From an uncultured Polycyclovorans sp. (GTDB taxonomy: Bacteria; Pseudomonadota; Gammaproteobacteria; Nevskiales; Nevskiaceae): DNA of 64,000 bases. Positions within the stretch are counted from its first letter, which is position 1. The number at the start of each line of letters is the position of its first letter. Below, piece by piece: positions 29,101-37,900 of the stretch. Below the pieces are notes generated by a model. The model was not told the DNA's origin. It saw only the letters and a program-made list of their open reading frames with translations, and ran no database searches. The stretch covers positions 124,001 through 188,000 of the forward strand of contig CAKZHZ010000019.1 of assembly GCA_936928855.1 (NCBI GenBank), given 5' to 3'. The translations under genes and the position numbers were made by a program.

Positions 29101-29809
29101 TGCGTTCCAACAAGCGAGCACCATCGGACTGAACGAAGCCAAGACGGCTTACGTCGATAGCTTGGGGCTCACAGCTGCCCGATATGCAACGTATGCAGCG
29201 GTAGGCTGCGCAAGCTCTGCCTCAGGGGGCGGCAACTGTGGTGGAGGAGCGGCTGCGGCGTTCGTAAGTCACTATTCGTCAGTGAACCACGATAGTTTGC
29301 TGACTGCCTCAATTGTTGGCGGGGTGGCTTCCGAGCTGACAGGTGGGAAATTCGGCGATGGGATGGTTATAGGGGCGTTTGCTTACGCGGTTGGCGATAT
29401 GTCAAGGCGACGTACAGCAAAGACGGCAGATGAAAGCTCCTCTGCGGAGAGCGCAGAGCAGCAGAAGGATACTGGTGGTTGGGTAAGGCCTGATGACCAC
29501 CCTTATGTCGTGGGGCGGGAAGGAAATAAGCTCGTGTATCCTGGGCCCGCTCGCGGTATCGGGCAGTTTTTAGACGATTATTGGCCGGCGATGCACACGT
29601 TTGGCACGAACCATGACGCTTTCGTGGGTTGGGTCAACCCAAATGGGTACATGATTGTCGATTTAATCGTCAATGTCCCGTCGATGTTTATTATGTACCC
29701 TATGGCTATAGCTCAAGAGCTTCTCAACTCGCCCGTCTACATTGTCAATATGTTCGTTGAGACACCGCATCGGGGGCCGCTTGCCCATTCGCATGGGGAG
29801 GCGCCATGA
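26183..29809 (+). CDS. RHS/YD-repeat toxin protein with its own signal peptide and variable C-terminus
   Basis: A 1208-residue RHS protein. The ATG at 26183 follows GGGGGAGG; a signal peptide (about residues 13-30, VLITLMTPVFSAYAG) precedes RTSAFEYDDRGNLIKEV. YD repeats run to about residue 800 (YDxxGR/LxxxT type). The RHS core ends in GRFLTPDFIVQQ, NRYSYAVNNPLIYTDPSGH (Asp877). After this comes a pre-toxin region (to about 1072) and a unique tip of about 137 residues containing MHTFGTNHDAFVG and a hydrophobic stretch (MFIMYPMAIAQELL). The tip is not a family I recognise. A lipoprotein gene overlaps the stop, as expected for toxin-immunity pairs. Export route and activity are inference. Confidence 0.88.
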   Translation: MEIFKDISRRARAAGVLITLMTPVFSAYAGVSVRTSAFEYDDRGNLIKEVIEPNDSDLCLVSEFQVNHFGRRTGSTVRNCNGSPLPDGVEASAPAGSAVIASRSTSTGYDTSGRYVSVVTNPVGHSSQTSFEPRYGNLVSATDENNLTVTASYDDWGRKTHTVDAVSNQESISYHYCAGYNAGYAICPSNARYLVEVQKLSPLGTTNGPWTKTYFDELDRAVLKETVGFDGVTIIKQLTDYDALGQLQRTSKPHRAGDAVHWAEYSYDQYGRVTRVQSPNGAVTETTFKGQITEVTNAKGQMEARVINSQGWLVKSVDAQGNELHMQYDPLGNLIRTEDPDGNVTTMSYDLRGRKTAINDPNMGTWSYVYNSLGELIEQTDAKSQVTALEYDLLGRMVRRTEPDLVSEWRYDRNLQGLPCGKSAGKLCVAQSNNGYKRELTYDSKGRPSQTEVEIDEVYTTSVTYDTAGRGVATLTYPGGFAIKHAYTTHGRLLDVRNAANDKLYWQANDVDAEGHILEEEYGSGTTVQYNYNNATGRVMDIMAGANNRIQDLSYEYDLLGNVTSRSDSNESLTETFQYDNLNRLTQTLVNSTAAGSVMRAYNYGVNGNITSRGGVGAYHYGDAGNPSVRPHAVRRIDQSNGALEYVYDANGNMTNKIVKNGSGSVVAYKSVAVTYSSYNMPTAFHRPGALLVPQVSLSFEYGPDRQRFRQQANNDITTYVHPDNLGGLLYEKRKVSGFTHHRYYISAGGMPVAQVIRNNLGMTVSTEYLFRDALGSTVTITNGLSLVSERLGYEAFGKRRRANGREADGLEGNNTDRGFTNHEHLDELGLIHMNGRVYDPEIGRFLTPDFIVQQPDNIQSHNRYSYAVNNPLIYTDPSGHIFGIGRALKNLERSVRHEVKRWESDFRNELRRPNSLLGPVLRIAGYAGALLCPTPAGAAGCVAAVDATIGRAQGVKGSELVRSSLRAGATAFAFQQASTIGLNEAKTAYVDSLGLTAARYATYAAVGCASSASGGGNCGGGAAAAFVSHYSSVNHDSLLTASIVGGVASELTGGKFGDGMVIGAFAYAVGDMSRRRTAKTADESSSAESAEQQKDTGGWVRPDDHPYVVGREGNKLVYPGPARGIGQFLDDYWPAMHTFGTNHDAFVGWVNPNGYMIVDLIVNVPSMFIMYPMAIAQELLNSPVYIVNMFVETPHRGPLAHSHGEAP

Positions 29810-30207
29810 GGATTTTGTCAGCAGTCCTTGCAGTAGCCCTGCTATCCGGATGCCCTCAGGCGGAGTATATGGATGCTGGTGCCTCGGAGCGGTACTCAAG
29901 CTTAGTCGGCGCACGATACCTATCTGGCGCTAAGCTCGTTCTTCATGGTGTGCGATATGAAAGGCGCGGGGACAATGCGATCGATGAGTACGTCATTACA
30001 GAGTTTCCTGGATTCGATGGTCCTGAAGTTGTAACCCGTTCAGTACTTGAATCAGGGACGAATATTTTGGTTAAGAGGGTGCTCATTTGTAAGAACTGCT
30101 TGTCGGCAAAGGTGAAGCTCGACGTTGAGATTGATCCGCCGCAGGTGGAAGTGGCAGTGCCTATCAGCTTTGTTGGCCCGACCGAAAGTTTGATCGAAAT
30201 CAGATAA
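29806..30207 (+). CDS. Small lipoprotein, candidate immunity protein for the Rhs tip
   Basis: A 133-residue protein starting in the 3' end of the rhs gene (ATGA overlap). The N-terminus MRILSAVLAVALLSGC is a lipoprotein signal with the lipobox LLSGC. The mature part is beta-rich (AKLVLHGVRYERRG, VKLDVEIDPPQVEVAVPISF) and holds a CKNC pair. The family is not recognised. Position directly behind a variable Rhs C-terminus and an envelope location suggest it protects the producer from a toxin acting in the periplasm or at the inner membrane. This is inference from context only. Confidence 0.65.
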   Translation: MRILSAVLAVALLSGCPQAEYMDAGASERYSSLVGARYLSGAKLVLHGVRYERRGDNAIDEYVITEFPGFDGPEVVTRSVLESGTNILVKRVLICKNCLSAKVKLDVEIDPPQVEVAVPISFVGPTESLIEIR

Positions 30208-30265
30208 CCGGGGATGACTTGGACAAACATCGAAAGGTCGATCCTCATAACAATAGGGGCAGACT

Positions 30266-30323
30266 GCAATTACGGTGACACCTTGCAATTACGTGCAATT
30301 ACGCAATTACGGTGACACCTTGC
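30266..30323 (+). repeat. Direct repeats of a 21-bp unit at the cassette junction
   Basis: The 21-bp sequence beginning GCAATTACGG and ending GACACCTTGC occurs at 30266-30286 and 30303-30323; its first eight bases also occur at 30285 and 30295. The array lies between the first immunity gene and the duplicated rhs segment that starts at 30337. It looks like the footprint of a mobile element or recombination event. No transposase is attached. Confidence 0.6.
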
Positions 30324-30336
30324 CATTTACCCAATT

Positions 30337-30977
30337 TTCAGAGTCACAACCTGTATAGCTCTATGCGGTCAACAACCCGCTGATCTACACCGACCCCAGC
30401 GGACACATTTTTGGTATCGGGCGGGCGCTCAAGAATCTCGAGCGGAGTGTTCGCCACGAAGTGAAGCGCTGGGAAAGTGACTTCCGAAATGAACTGCGGC
30501 GTCCGAACAGTCTGTTGGGGCCGGTGCTGAGGATCGCGGGTTACGCAGGAGCCCTTCTCTGTCCGACGCCAGCGGGAGCTGCAGGCTGTGTGGCCGCTGT
30601 GGATGCAACGATCGGGCGAGCACAAGGGGTGAAGGGAAGTGAACTGGTTCGCTCCAGCCTGCGCGCTGGCGCGACCGCGTTTGCGTTCCAACAAGCGAGC
30701 ACCATCGGACTGAACGAAGCCAAGACGGCTTACGTCGATAGCTTGGGGCTCACAGCTGCCCGATATGCAACGTATGCAGCGGTAGGCTGCGCAAGCTCTG
30801 CCTCAGGGGGAGGCAACTGTGGTGGAGGAGCGGCTGCGGCGTTTGTAAGTCACTATTCGTCAGTAAATCACGATAGTCTGTTGATTGCCTCATTTGTTGG
30901 CGGGGTGGCTTCCGAGCTGACAGGTGGGAAATTCGGGGATGAGATGGTTATAGGGGCGTTTAGCTATGCGTTTGGTG
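30337..30977 (+). repeat. Second copy of rhs pre-toxin segment (partner 28758-29396)
   Basis: From TTCAGAGTCACAACC onward this segment repeats bases 28758-29396 of the intact rhs gene almost exactly, at an offset of 1579 and then 1581 bases (a 2-bp insertion lies near 30359). Identity is near complete for the first 480 bases; substitutions such as GGGGGCGGC/GGGGGAGGC and changes around 30862-30895 accumulate towards the right end, after which the two copies are unrelated. Confidence 0.9.
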
Positions 30978-31377
30978 AGGCGCACGTCGTAGCACTAAGA
31001 ATCAAGGGCGTGCTCTGACGGCTGACGAGAGAGCGAACTACACCGATCATTTCCCAGACGAGGTGCTGGGTTCTGCGCGAATAGTCGATGGGAAGGTTCC
31101 GTGGTGGCTTCGCAGTGACATGGACGGTATCACGCTGGGCAACAACATTTATTTCCGTGAGGGTGTTTATGTTCCCGGCACGGCTGGCGGTGTGAAACTC
31201 CTTGGGCACGAACTCGTCCACGTCCAGCAATATTCCGACGGCATGACTTATTTGGGCTATATCTGGGAGTCCCGTGGCGGGTATCGGAATAACCCATATG
31301 AGATCAGGGCATACGCTTGGGGTGCACAAATTCCAAGTGGCTTTTGCGCCGGGAATTCACAAGCGGTGGGATGCTAA
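30337..31377 (+). pseudogene. Orphan Rhs C-terminal cassette with HExxH zinc-protease-like tip, frameshifted
   Basis: This reproduces the end of the Rhs core and the pre-toxin region, then switches to a different tip. A 2-bp insertion puts a TAG just before the copied core, and no ATG start or ribosome binding site is visible, so it is probably silent. A second frameshift near 30976 separates the pre-toxin frame (to 31018) from the tip frame, which reads GARRSTKNQGRALTADERANY and then EVLGSARIVDGKVPWWLR, GHELVHVQQY (HExxH at 31207-31221) and NPYEIRAYAWG. The tip resembles putative zinc peptidase domains of the DUF4157-like kind. It resembles orphan rhs-CT modules stored behind intact rhs genes. 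Confidence 0.75.
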
Positions 31378-31832
31378 CCATGTGGCGCGCGTGTATCAGT
31401 TGCCTGTTTCTTATTTGCGCCACTGCGTGTCATGCCGGGTCTGTCGAGAGGAAGTTCTTCGAGGGGGATATCCCATCTCGCATGGTTCGGCTGGAGGCGT
31501 ATTCCGTCGAACAGCAGTGGGACATCTTTCGATACGGCAATCAAGAGATTCACCCGCCGCCGACGGGCTTGGCGCTTCCGTTAGCAAAAAGGGGTAAGCC
31601 CGCGCTGTATCACATCCTCGGGCAACTTGAACGTTCAGAAAATGATCTCGACTTTCGAGATTCTCTGGTCGTGTTTCAAACGATGCAGTGGGGTGGGTAC
31701 TACAGCGTGTGTGCTGATGCTGGTGCGATGGGTGCGATCGAGCGCAACGAGCAGAAGATTACTCATCCCGACTGGCGCAATGTGTATCGGCAGATGCTGG
31801 GTGAGTTGTGTAAACGCGCCAGAGAACAATAG
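31371..31832 (+). CDS. Exported small protein, candidate immunity for the orphan tip
   Basis: A 153-residue protein whose ATG at 31371 overlaps the stop of the orphan tip frame (ATGCTAA); an ATG three codons on is an alternative. The N-terminus WRACISCLFLICATACHAG is a signal peptide, possibly of lipoprotein type. The mature part is acidic and aromatic with no recognised family (FFEGDIPSRMVRLEAYSVEQQW, given here as a region). By position it mirrors the lipoprotein behind the intact rhs gene, so it is a candidate immunity partner of the HExxH tip. It is followed by 136 bp without features. Confidence 0.6.
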   Translation: MLTMWRACISCLFLICATACHAGSVERKFFEGDIPSRMVRLEAYSVEQQWDIFRYGNQEIHPPPTGLALPLAKRGKPALYHILGQLERSENDLDFRDSLVVFQTMQWGGYYSVCADAGAMGAIERNEQKITHPDWRNVYRQMLGELCKRAREQ

Positions 31833-31968
31833 AGACTGGAGTTCCCTATTATTCTTTCTTGGTGCCTGTCGGGCTCATCTAATCTTTCTGGCCTCTCGGC
31901 GATATCGTGGATATGGCTTGATGTCCAATGGCCAATAACCTGCCTTATGGAATCTAGAGGAGCGCTCA

Positions 31969-32433
31969 ATGAAGCGATTCGGAGCTTTGTGGGTTGCGGT
32001 GGGCGGGCTCGCCGCCTGTGTGTCGGTTTCCGAGCGGGCGGATCTCGCACCTGTCGGTACGCCGGTGGCGCAGGTGACCGTGATGCGCGCGGGGGTGGTG
32101 GCAACGAGCATGGGCAGCACCTACCTTGGGGAGAATGACGTGTACTTCGCCGAGCTGGGCCCCAGCCAGCGGGTGACCTTCGAGATGGCAGCGGGCACCC
32201 ATGTGTTCCAGCTCAGGATGAGCGGGGCCCGGGGGTTCCAAATGCCGGTGCAGCTGGTGGCGGGGCAAACGCATTGCTTTGCGGTTCGGCGGAACGCCAA
32301 GATGTATTGGGGTTTGCTGTCACCGCTGGCGACGGTGATGGTAACCCCGCATGTGCTGGAGGCAGTGGACTGCCCCGATGCCGGGGCGCTGGCGGCCTAT
32401 GAGGCAGTGTCGGTGGCTGGGCAAACGCCGTAG
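31969..32433 (+). CDS. Hypothetical lipoprotein
   Basis: A 154-residue predicted lipoprotein with signal MKRFGALWVAVGGLAAC and a good ribosome binding site (AGAGGAG). The mature part is beta-rich, with VTFEMAAGTHVFQLRM and CFAVRRNAKMYWGLLSPLATVMVTP, resembling the general layout of DUF2846-type lipoproteins that carry a PEGA-like strand pattern. Exact family and role are unknown. GC is back to the chromosomal level, so it marks the right edge of the Rhs island. Confidence 0.7.
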   Translation: MKRFGALWVAVGGLAACVSVSERADLAPVGTPVAQVTVMRAGVVATSMGSTYLGENDVYFAELGPSQRVTFEMAAGTHVFQLRMSGARGFQMPVQLVAGQTHCFAVRRNAKMYWGLLSPLATVMVTPHVLEAVDCPDAGALAAYEAVSVAGQTP

Positions 32434-32435
32434 TG

Positions 32436-33230
32436 CTAGTGCACCTTGAGCCGTCGAGCGAACGCGGTGTACCACGACAGGGGCAGGAAGCGTTTCAGGT
32501 AGACCGCGATCGTTTCCTTGCCGGCGATGGTCACCTCCAGGCGATTCCGTTCTACCGCACGCCATATCCGCTCGGCGCAGACTGCCGGAGGCATGCCGCG
32601 TGCGATATCCGGATCCACGCCGCCGAAGGGCTGTCCGTTGGCGGTCAGTGCGTTGGCGGAAACCTGGGTGCTGACGAAGCCGGGGCAGGCCAGTGTGAAG
32701 TGGATGCCCTTGTCGCCGAGTTCGACGCGGGCACAGTCGAAGTAGCCGTGCAGTGCGTGTTTGGCGGCGGCGTAGGCTGAGCGCCGGGCCATGGCGATGT
32801 GCCCGAACACGCTGCTGACAACGACGATATGGCCCTGGCGACGTTCGAGCATGCCGGGCAACACTGCGCGGCTGAGCGCTGTGGGGGCGAAGAAGTCCAC
32901 TTCCATGATCCGCCGGCAGATGTCCATGGAGGTGTCCAGTGTCAGGGTGCGCTGTGACAGTCCGGCATTGTTCACCAGCACGTCGATGGGGCCGAATGCC
33001 GCCTCGGCCTGTGCGTGCAAGCTGTCGCTGTCGAGATGTTCAAGGTCGCACGGCAGGAGGGCGACATCCTGGGGGCGCGGGCACTGTTGGCGCACGCGCG
33101 CCAGCTCCGATTCCCGGCGCGCGCTGAGGATCAGGCGTGCACCACGTGCGGCGGCCCGCAAGGCCAGGCCTTCGCCGATGCCGCCAGAGGCGCCGGTGAT
33201 CCAGACCACCTTGTTTGTCAGTTGTGTCAT
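32436..33230 (-). CDS. Short-chain dehydrogenase/reductase
   Basis: Classical SDR of about 264 residues. The cofactor motif is TGASGGIG near the N-terminus, followed by NNAG, the catalytic Ser in VVSSVFG and YAAAKHAL (YxxxK). The C-terminal part (RLEVTIAGKETIAVYLKRFLPLSWY, given as a region) resembles the DHRS7/YqjQ-type SDRs that may bind membranes. The start MTQLTNK at 33230 is preferred to the frame start at 33257. Substrate is unknown. It is convergent with the lipoprotein gene, 2 bp apart. Confidence 0.9.
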   Translation of the reverse strand: MTQLTNKVVWITGASGGIGEGLALRAAARGARLILSARRESELARVRQQCPRPQDVALLPCDLEHLDSDSLHAQAEAAFGPIDVLVNNAGLSQRTLTLDTSMDICRRIMEVDFFAPTALSRAVLPGMLERRQGHIVVVSSVFGHIAMARRSAYAAAKHALHGYFDCARVELGDKGIHFTLACPGFVSTQVSANALTANGQPFGGVDPDIARGMPPAVCAERIWRAVERNRLEVTIAGKETIAVYLKRFLPLSWYTAFARRLKVH

Positions 33231-33467
33231 GCGTCTCGCGCCGCCTTGTCGCAGCAAATGGAACGTTCAGCCAGCACCATGATGCCCTGTCCGCCGTTGA
33301 GCGGGGTGGTGCCCCTCGACGGCAGGAATCGAACCGCAGTATGCGGGCCTGGATCGGGGCATTCTGTCAACGGGCTTACAGTTGCGGCGGATCTGCGGAT
33401 GGCGCGACCTGCCGGGTGCGTCCGGTGGTAGGGTCGCCAACGCAATGGCCTGGAGAGGGATGACCGG

Positions 33468-34943
33468 ATGAGCACTGCCTGGAAGCTGTTCGCGCTGGGG
33501 GTCGGCGCGGGAATCGCGGTGTTGGTGGCGCGCACGGCGCTGCTGGTGGCGCAGGACGTGTCAGTGCCGATGGCCGCCGCAGCACCCCTCGCCCTGCCGG
33601 AGGCCGCACTTGCGCAGCGGCTGTCCGGTGCGTTGCAGCTGCGCACGATATCGCCGGTGGCCGGGCAACCGGAGACGCAGGCGCCGTTCGAGGCGCTGCA
33701 TGCCTACCTGCGCGCGCAGTTCCCTCGGGCCCATCAGGCGCTCCAGCACGAAGTGGTCGGCGGCGGCAGCCTGTTGTACCGCTGGCCCGGAGCGGCGCCG
33801 GATCTGGCACCGGTGCTGTGGTTGGCGCACCTGGACGTGGTGCCGGTGGAGCCGGGCACGGCATCCCGGTGGCGCTACCCCCCGTTTTCCGGTGCGGTGG
33901 CGGACGGCCAGATCTGGGGGCGCGGGGCGCTCGACGACAAGGGCAGCGCGCTGGCGCAGCTGGAGGCGGTGGAGTACCTGCTGTCACAGGGTTTTACGCC
34001 CCGCAGGACGTTGTGGCTGGCGTTCGGCCACGACGAGGAGATTGGGGGTGCCGACGGCGCCCGTCGCATGGCGGCGCATTTGCAGGCGCAGGGTGTTCGC
34101 GCCGCCTGGTTGCTCGACGAGGGCGGCGCCATCACCGAGGGCGTGGTGGCCGGTGTGTCGCGGCCGGTGGCGTCGATCATGACGGCGGAGAAGGGCTATG
34201 TGTCGTTCCGGTTGGTGGCACGGGGGGCGGGAGGGCACTCGTCAATGCCGCCCCGGCAGACCGCGGTCGGACAGCTGGCGCGGGCGGTGGCACGGGTGCA
34301 GGATGCCCCGATGCCGGCACGGCTGACCCCGCCGGTGGCGCAGATGCTGACGCGGCTGGCGCCGGAAATGCCCTGGATCAACCGGGTGCTGATCGCCAAC
34401 CAGGCCCTGTTCGAGCCGGTGTTGCTGCAGGCGCTGGCGGGCCAGCCGGTGACTCGGGCGCTGATCCGCACCACCACCGCGCCTACGGTGTTTCACGGCG
34501 GCGTGAAGGACAACGTGCTGCCCTCGGAAGCGGAGGCGGTCATCAACTTCCGTCTGCTGCCGGGTGATTCCGTGGCCGACGTGGAGGCGCATCTGCGGAA
34601 GGTGATCGATGACGACGGCATCGAGCTGTCGGTACTGGCCGGATTCGGGCAGTCGGCCTCCCGGGTGTCGCCGGCCGACGGGGCCGCCTTCGCACTGCTG
34701 GAGCGCACCACCCGTGAGGTGTTTCCGGACGTGGTGGTGACCACCGGTATCGTGACCGGTGCGACCGACGCACGGCACTACGACGCGGTGGCGGAGACCC
34801 GCTACAACTTTCTGCCCATCGTCCTGAAGGCCGCAGACCTGGCGCGGATCCACGGCACTGACGAGCGGATCGGGATCGACGCCTACGCCGATGCCGTGCG
34901 CTGGTACATCCGCCTGTTGCAGAACCTCGAGGACAGCCGCTGA
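33468..34943 (+). CDS. M20 family carboxypeptidase (PM20D1-like), membrane-anchored
   Basis: Zinc metallopeptidase of family M20 with one N-terminal hydrophobic segment (LFALGVGAGIAVLVARTALL), so the catalytic part is probably outside the inner membrane. Over its 491 residues the metal motifs are WLAHLDVVPVEP (His, Asp), WGRGALDDKGS, FGHDEEIGG (Glu-Glu) and the C-terminal TGATDARHYD; the dimerisation domain carries GGHSSMPP. It resembles mammalian PM20D1 and yeast CPS1. The substrate may be N-acyl amino acids or dipeptides. The ribosome binding site GGAGAGGGA precedes the ATG. The 237 bp upstream hold no gene. Confidence 0.92.
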   Translation: MSTAWKLFALGVGAGIAVLVARTALLVAQDVSVPMAAAAPLALPEAALAQRLSGALQLRTISPVAGQPETQAPFEALHAYLRAQFPRAHQALQHEVVGGGSLLYRWPGAAPDLAPVLWLAHLDVVPVEPGTASRWRYPPFSGAVADGQIWGRGALDDKGSALAQLEAVEYLLSQGFTPRRTLWLAFGHDEEIGGADGARRMAAHLQAQGVRAAWLLDEGGAITEGVVAGVSRPVASIMTAEKGYVSFRLVARGAGGHSSMPPRQTAVGQLARAVARVQDAPMPARLTPPVAQMLTRLAPEMPWINRVLIANQALFEPVLLQALAGQPVTRALIRTTTAPTVFHGGVKDNVLPSEAEAVINFRLLPGDSVADVEAHLRKVIDDDGIELSVLAGFGQSASRVSPADGAAFALLERTTREVFPDVVVTTGIVTGATDARHYDAVAETRYNFLPIVLKAADLARIHGTDERIGIDAYADAVRWYIRLLQNLEDSR

Positions 34944-34949
34944 GCCGGA

Positions 34950-37900
34950 TCAGCGCTCAATGGTGTAGAGGAGGTCGGCGCCCGAGGCGACACCGGTTTC
35001 CGTCTGCAGTTTGAAGCCGCGGCCGATGTCGTAGAGCAGGCGGAAGATGTGCCCGGGCTGGAACAGACCCACGCCATAGCTGACGTAGAGCTTCGGTGAC
35101 AGGTACTTGCCGATGGTCAGCTTGGCGGCTTCGGGGTCTTCGCCCGGGCGGGCGCCGATGGAGATGTCGTCGATACGCAGCCCGCCCTTGAGCCGCTGCG
35201 CCAGAAAGTCGCTGCCTGACAATCCCAGTGAGAGCGCCGCGCCGGCCAGTGCGGCCTGATCGTCGCCGGTAGTGCTGGTGCTCAGGTCGCGGCCCAGGAT
35301 CAACCAGGACAGTTGTTGATCCTGCGGCATGCCGGGCGTGGAGAACAGGGCGAACTCCGGCTTGTCGAGGCGCCCCCGCACCGACACGCCGACCTCGATG
35401 TCATCGCGCGGCTGGCGGGTGGCGCGAATCTCGATGGCGGGGTCGGTGATGGGCCCGCCGGTGAACAGCAGGCGGCCGGTTTCGATGCTCAGGTCCTGGC
35501 CGTAGGCCTTGTAGCGGCCGTCGATCAGGCGGATCTCGCCACGCCCGGTGACGGCACGACCCGGCGACTGGCGCGCGGTGAGGTCGCCGGTGAGGCGCGA
35601 CTTGAGACCGAAGCCGTCGAACGTGACCTTGTCGCCCAGGGCCACCGTGACATTCACGTAGACGTCCATCAGCGGATCGGGTTGATCGACGCCGGTCCGG
35701 ACGATCACCTGATCGCTGCTGGGGGCGGTGCCGCCCTCGAAGCCGCGTGGGGTGATGGTGGCGCGGGGGATGTCGACCCGTCCTTTCACGTCCAGCCGCT
35801 GCTCGGCCAGACTCACGGTGATGTCCGGTGAGGCCCAGACCCGGGCATCGGCCAGGTCGGCCAGCTGCGCTTCGTCACCGGTAAGGTGGAGCTGCAGCTG
35901 GGGGGCGGCGGTATCGAGTGTGACACTGCCCTCAAGCGCCAGCTGGCCGCTGCCGGCGGTGGCCTGCGCCGAGACCGTGGCGGCCTCGCCAGGGCGGGCG
36001 TGCAGGCGGGCCGCGACATCCTTGAGCGTGATGCCGGGTGTCACCAGGGCAATCTGCGGGACATCCAGCGCCACCTGACCCTCGAACAGCGGCTGGTCCA
36101 CAGTTCCGCCGACGCTGACATCGGCGTTGAGCGCCCCTTCGAGGTCGCGGAACTCGGGGCTGAGGCGATCGATCCAGGCGAGATCGTCAAACCGTGCCTG
36201 CAGGGAGATGGCCAGTGCACGCGCGGCCAGGGTGTCCGCCGGGGCCACCTGACCGTCCACCCGGATACCGCCCTGGGACGTTGGCAGGTCGATGTCGATC
36301 TGCAGGCCCCCGCCATCCTCGTGCAGGCGGATATGGCCGGGCAGGAACTGCATTGCCGCCTGGCGGCCGATATCCAGCCCGCCGGCCTCGGTGCGCAGGT
36401 CCACATCAAGTACGGGGGTGCCGCCCGCCGTCAGCGCCAGGTCGGCATGGCCGGCCACGGCACCGTCGAGTTGCCAGCGTTCGGGCAGGAAGGCGGCGAT
36501 CAGGCCGTAATCAAAACGTTCCAGCGCCAGCCGCGCCGCCACCTCGCCCTCCTGATGGCGGCCGTTCAGGCAGAAACCCACCTGCGCCGGCGCCGGGCTG
36601 TCCCAGCAGCTGGTCTGCAGCGATTGCGCGGTTGCGCTCAGGCGCAGCTCGGCGGGCGCGCGCAGGGCCAGCGGCGGCACATTGTGGGCGTGCAGGTTGG
36701 CGCGTTGCAGCTGGCCTCGCCAGCGCAGGGCGTCGAGGTCGAGGGTGCCGGCCAGCATCAAGTCCAGCGCGCCTTGTGGCAGGGTCGCGTCCAGCTGCAA
36801 CTGATGCTGTGCAGCCTCACCGCGCAGGGTGGCGCGCAGGGCATCGACGGCGGCGGCCCCGGTGATGCCGCCAGCGTCGAGGTCGAGCGCGACCGGGCCG
36901 TCCGGGTCGAGCTGCCCGGTCAGGCGCAGCGTCTTGATGGAGACGGTGTTGTCCCAGCCCAGCGCGTCTGCGGCGCCGTCCACGGTCAGGGCGGGGCGCT
37001 CGGGGGCGCCGCGTGCCGACGCCCGCAGGCGCGCGCTGCCCGAAAGCTGGGGCAGTAGCGCGGCCAGATCGGGGCTGTCGAGGTCGGCCTTGAGATCCAG
37101 CGTAGGCCAGGCGGTGCCGCGGGCGCTCAGGCGGGTGCTGCCCTGGTGCAGCTCGGCGCGTTCCAGCACCAGGGTGTCGCCCTGCCAACCGCCTTCGGCG
37201 TCGAGTTTCAAGGGGAAGCCGCGCAGCGTGCTGTCATGCACGCGGGCAGAGAACCGCAGCGGATTGTCGCGGTCGAGGCCTCCTGTGGCCTGCAGTTCGC
37301 CGGTGATCCGTCCCGGCCATTCCGGTAGCAGCGCGGCCAGATTCAGCGCCTTCAGCCGGGCTTCGACATCGAGCTGCAGGGCAGGTGCCCACTGCACGGT
37401 GCCACGGGCCTCGGCGTGCCCATCCAGCGCCGCCACCTCCAGCCTGTCCACGTGCAGGTGGGCGCTGCTGCCACTGCCGTCGAGCAGGAAACGGCCCTCA
37501 TACTCGGGTGAGGAAAGATCAGCTTCCAGGCCCAGCTGGTAGGCCTCCAGCGTTCCCTCGATGCGTGCGGTGCCGGCATTGCTGCGCAGCTGCGGGTCGC
37601 CCACCAGCGGCCAGCGGGCCTCTGCCCAGTCCAGCTGGGCGGCGAATGCACCGGCGTAGGCGTAGTGACCACGGGCCTGCAGAGAGAACGGCGCGGCGAC
37701 TGCGAGGGCATCCAGCGTGGCCTGCTCCGCACTCAGGCGACCGCGGGCTGCGAGCGCCAGCGGGCCGTAGTCATCGCTCATGGCGGTCAGGCGCGGCAGC
37801 CGGATGCGATCGCCCCGCCATTCGCCACGCAGGCCGATCGTCCGCAGGGCCTGCGTCTGGCCGTTGACGTCGGTCACGGTCAGTGCTGCCACGGTCATGT

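Noticed and set aside
23057..31968. Prophage or integrative element carrying the Rhs genes
   Set aside because: No integrase, tail genes, VgrG, T6SS components or tRNA attachment site are present; only lower GC and short repeats mark the region.
33310..33345. tRNA T-arm-like sequence (GGTTCGATTCCTGCCG on the minus strand) followed by GGGGCACCA
   Set aside because: The T stem does not pair and no D-arm, anticodon arm or full acceptor stem fits in the surrounding bases; not a tRNA or tmRNA end that I can support.
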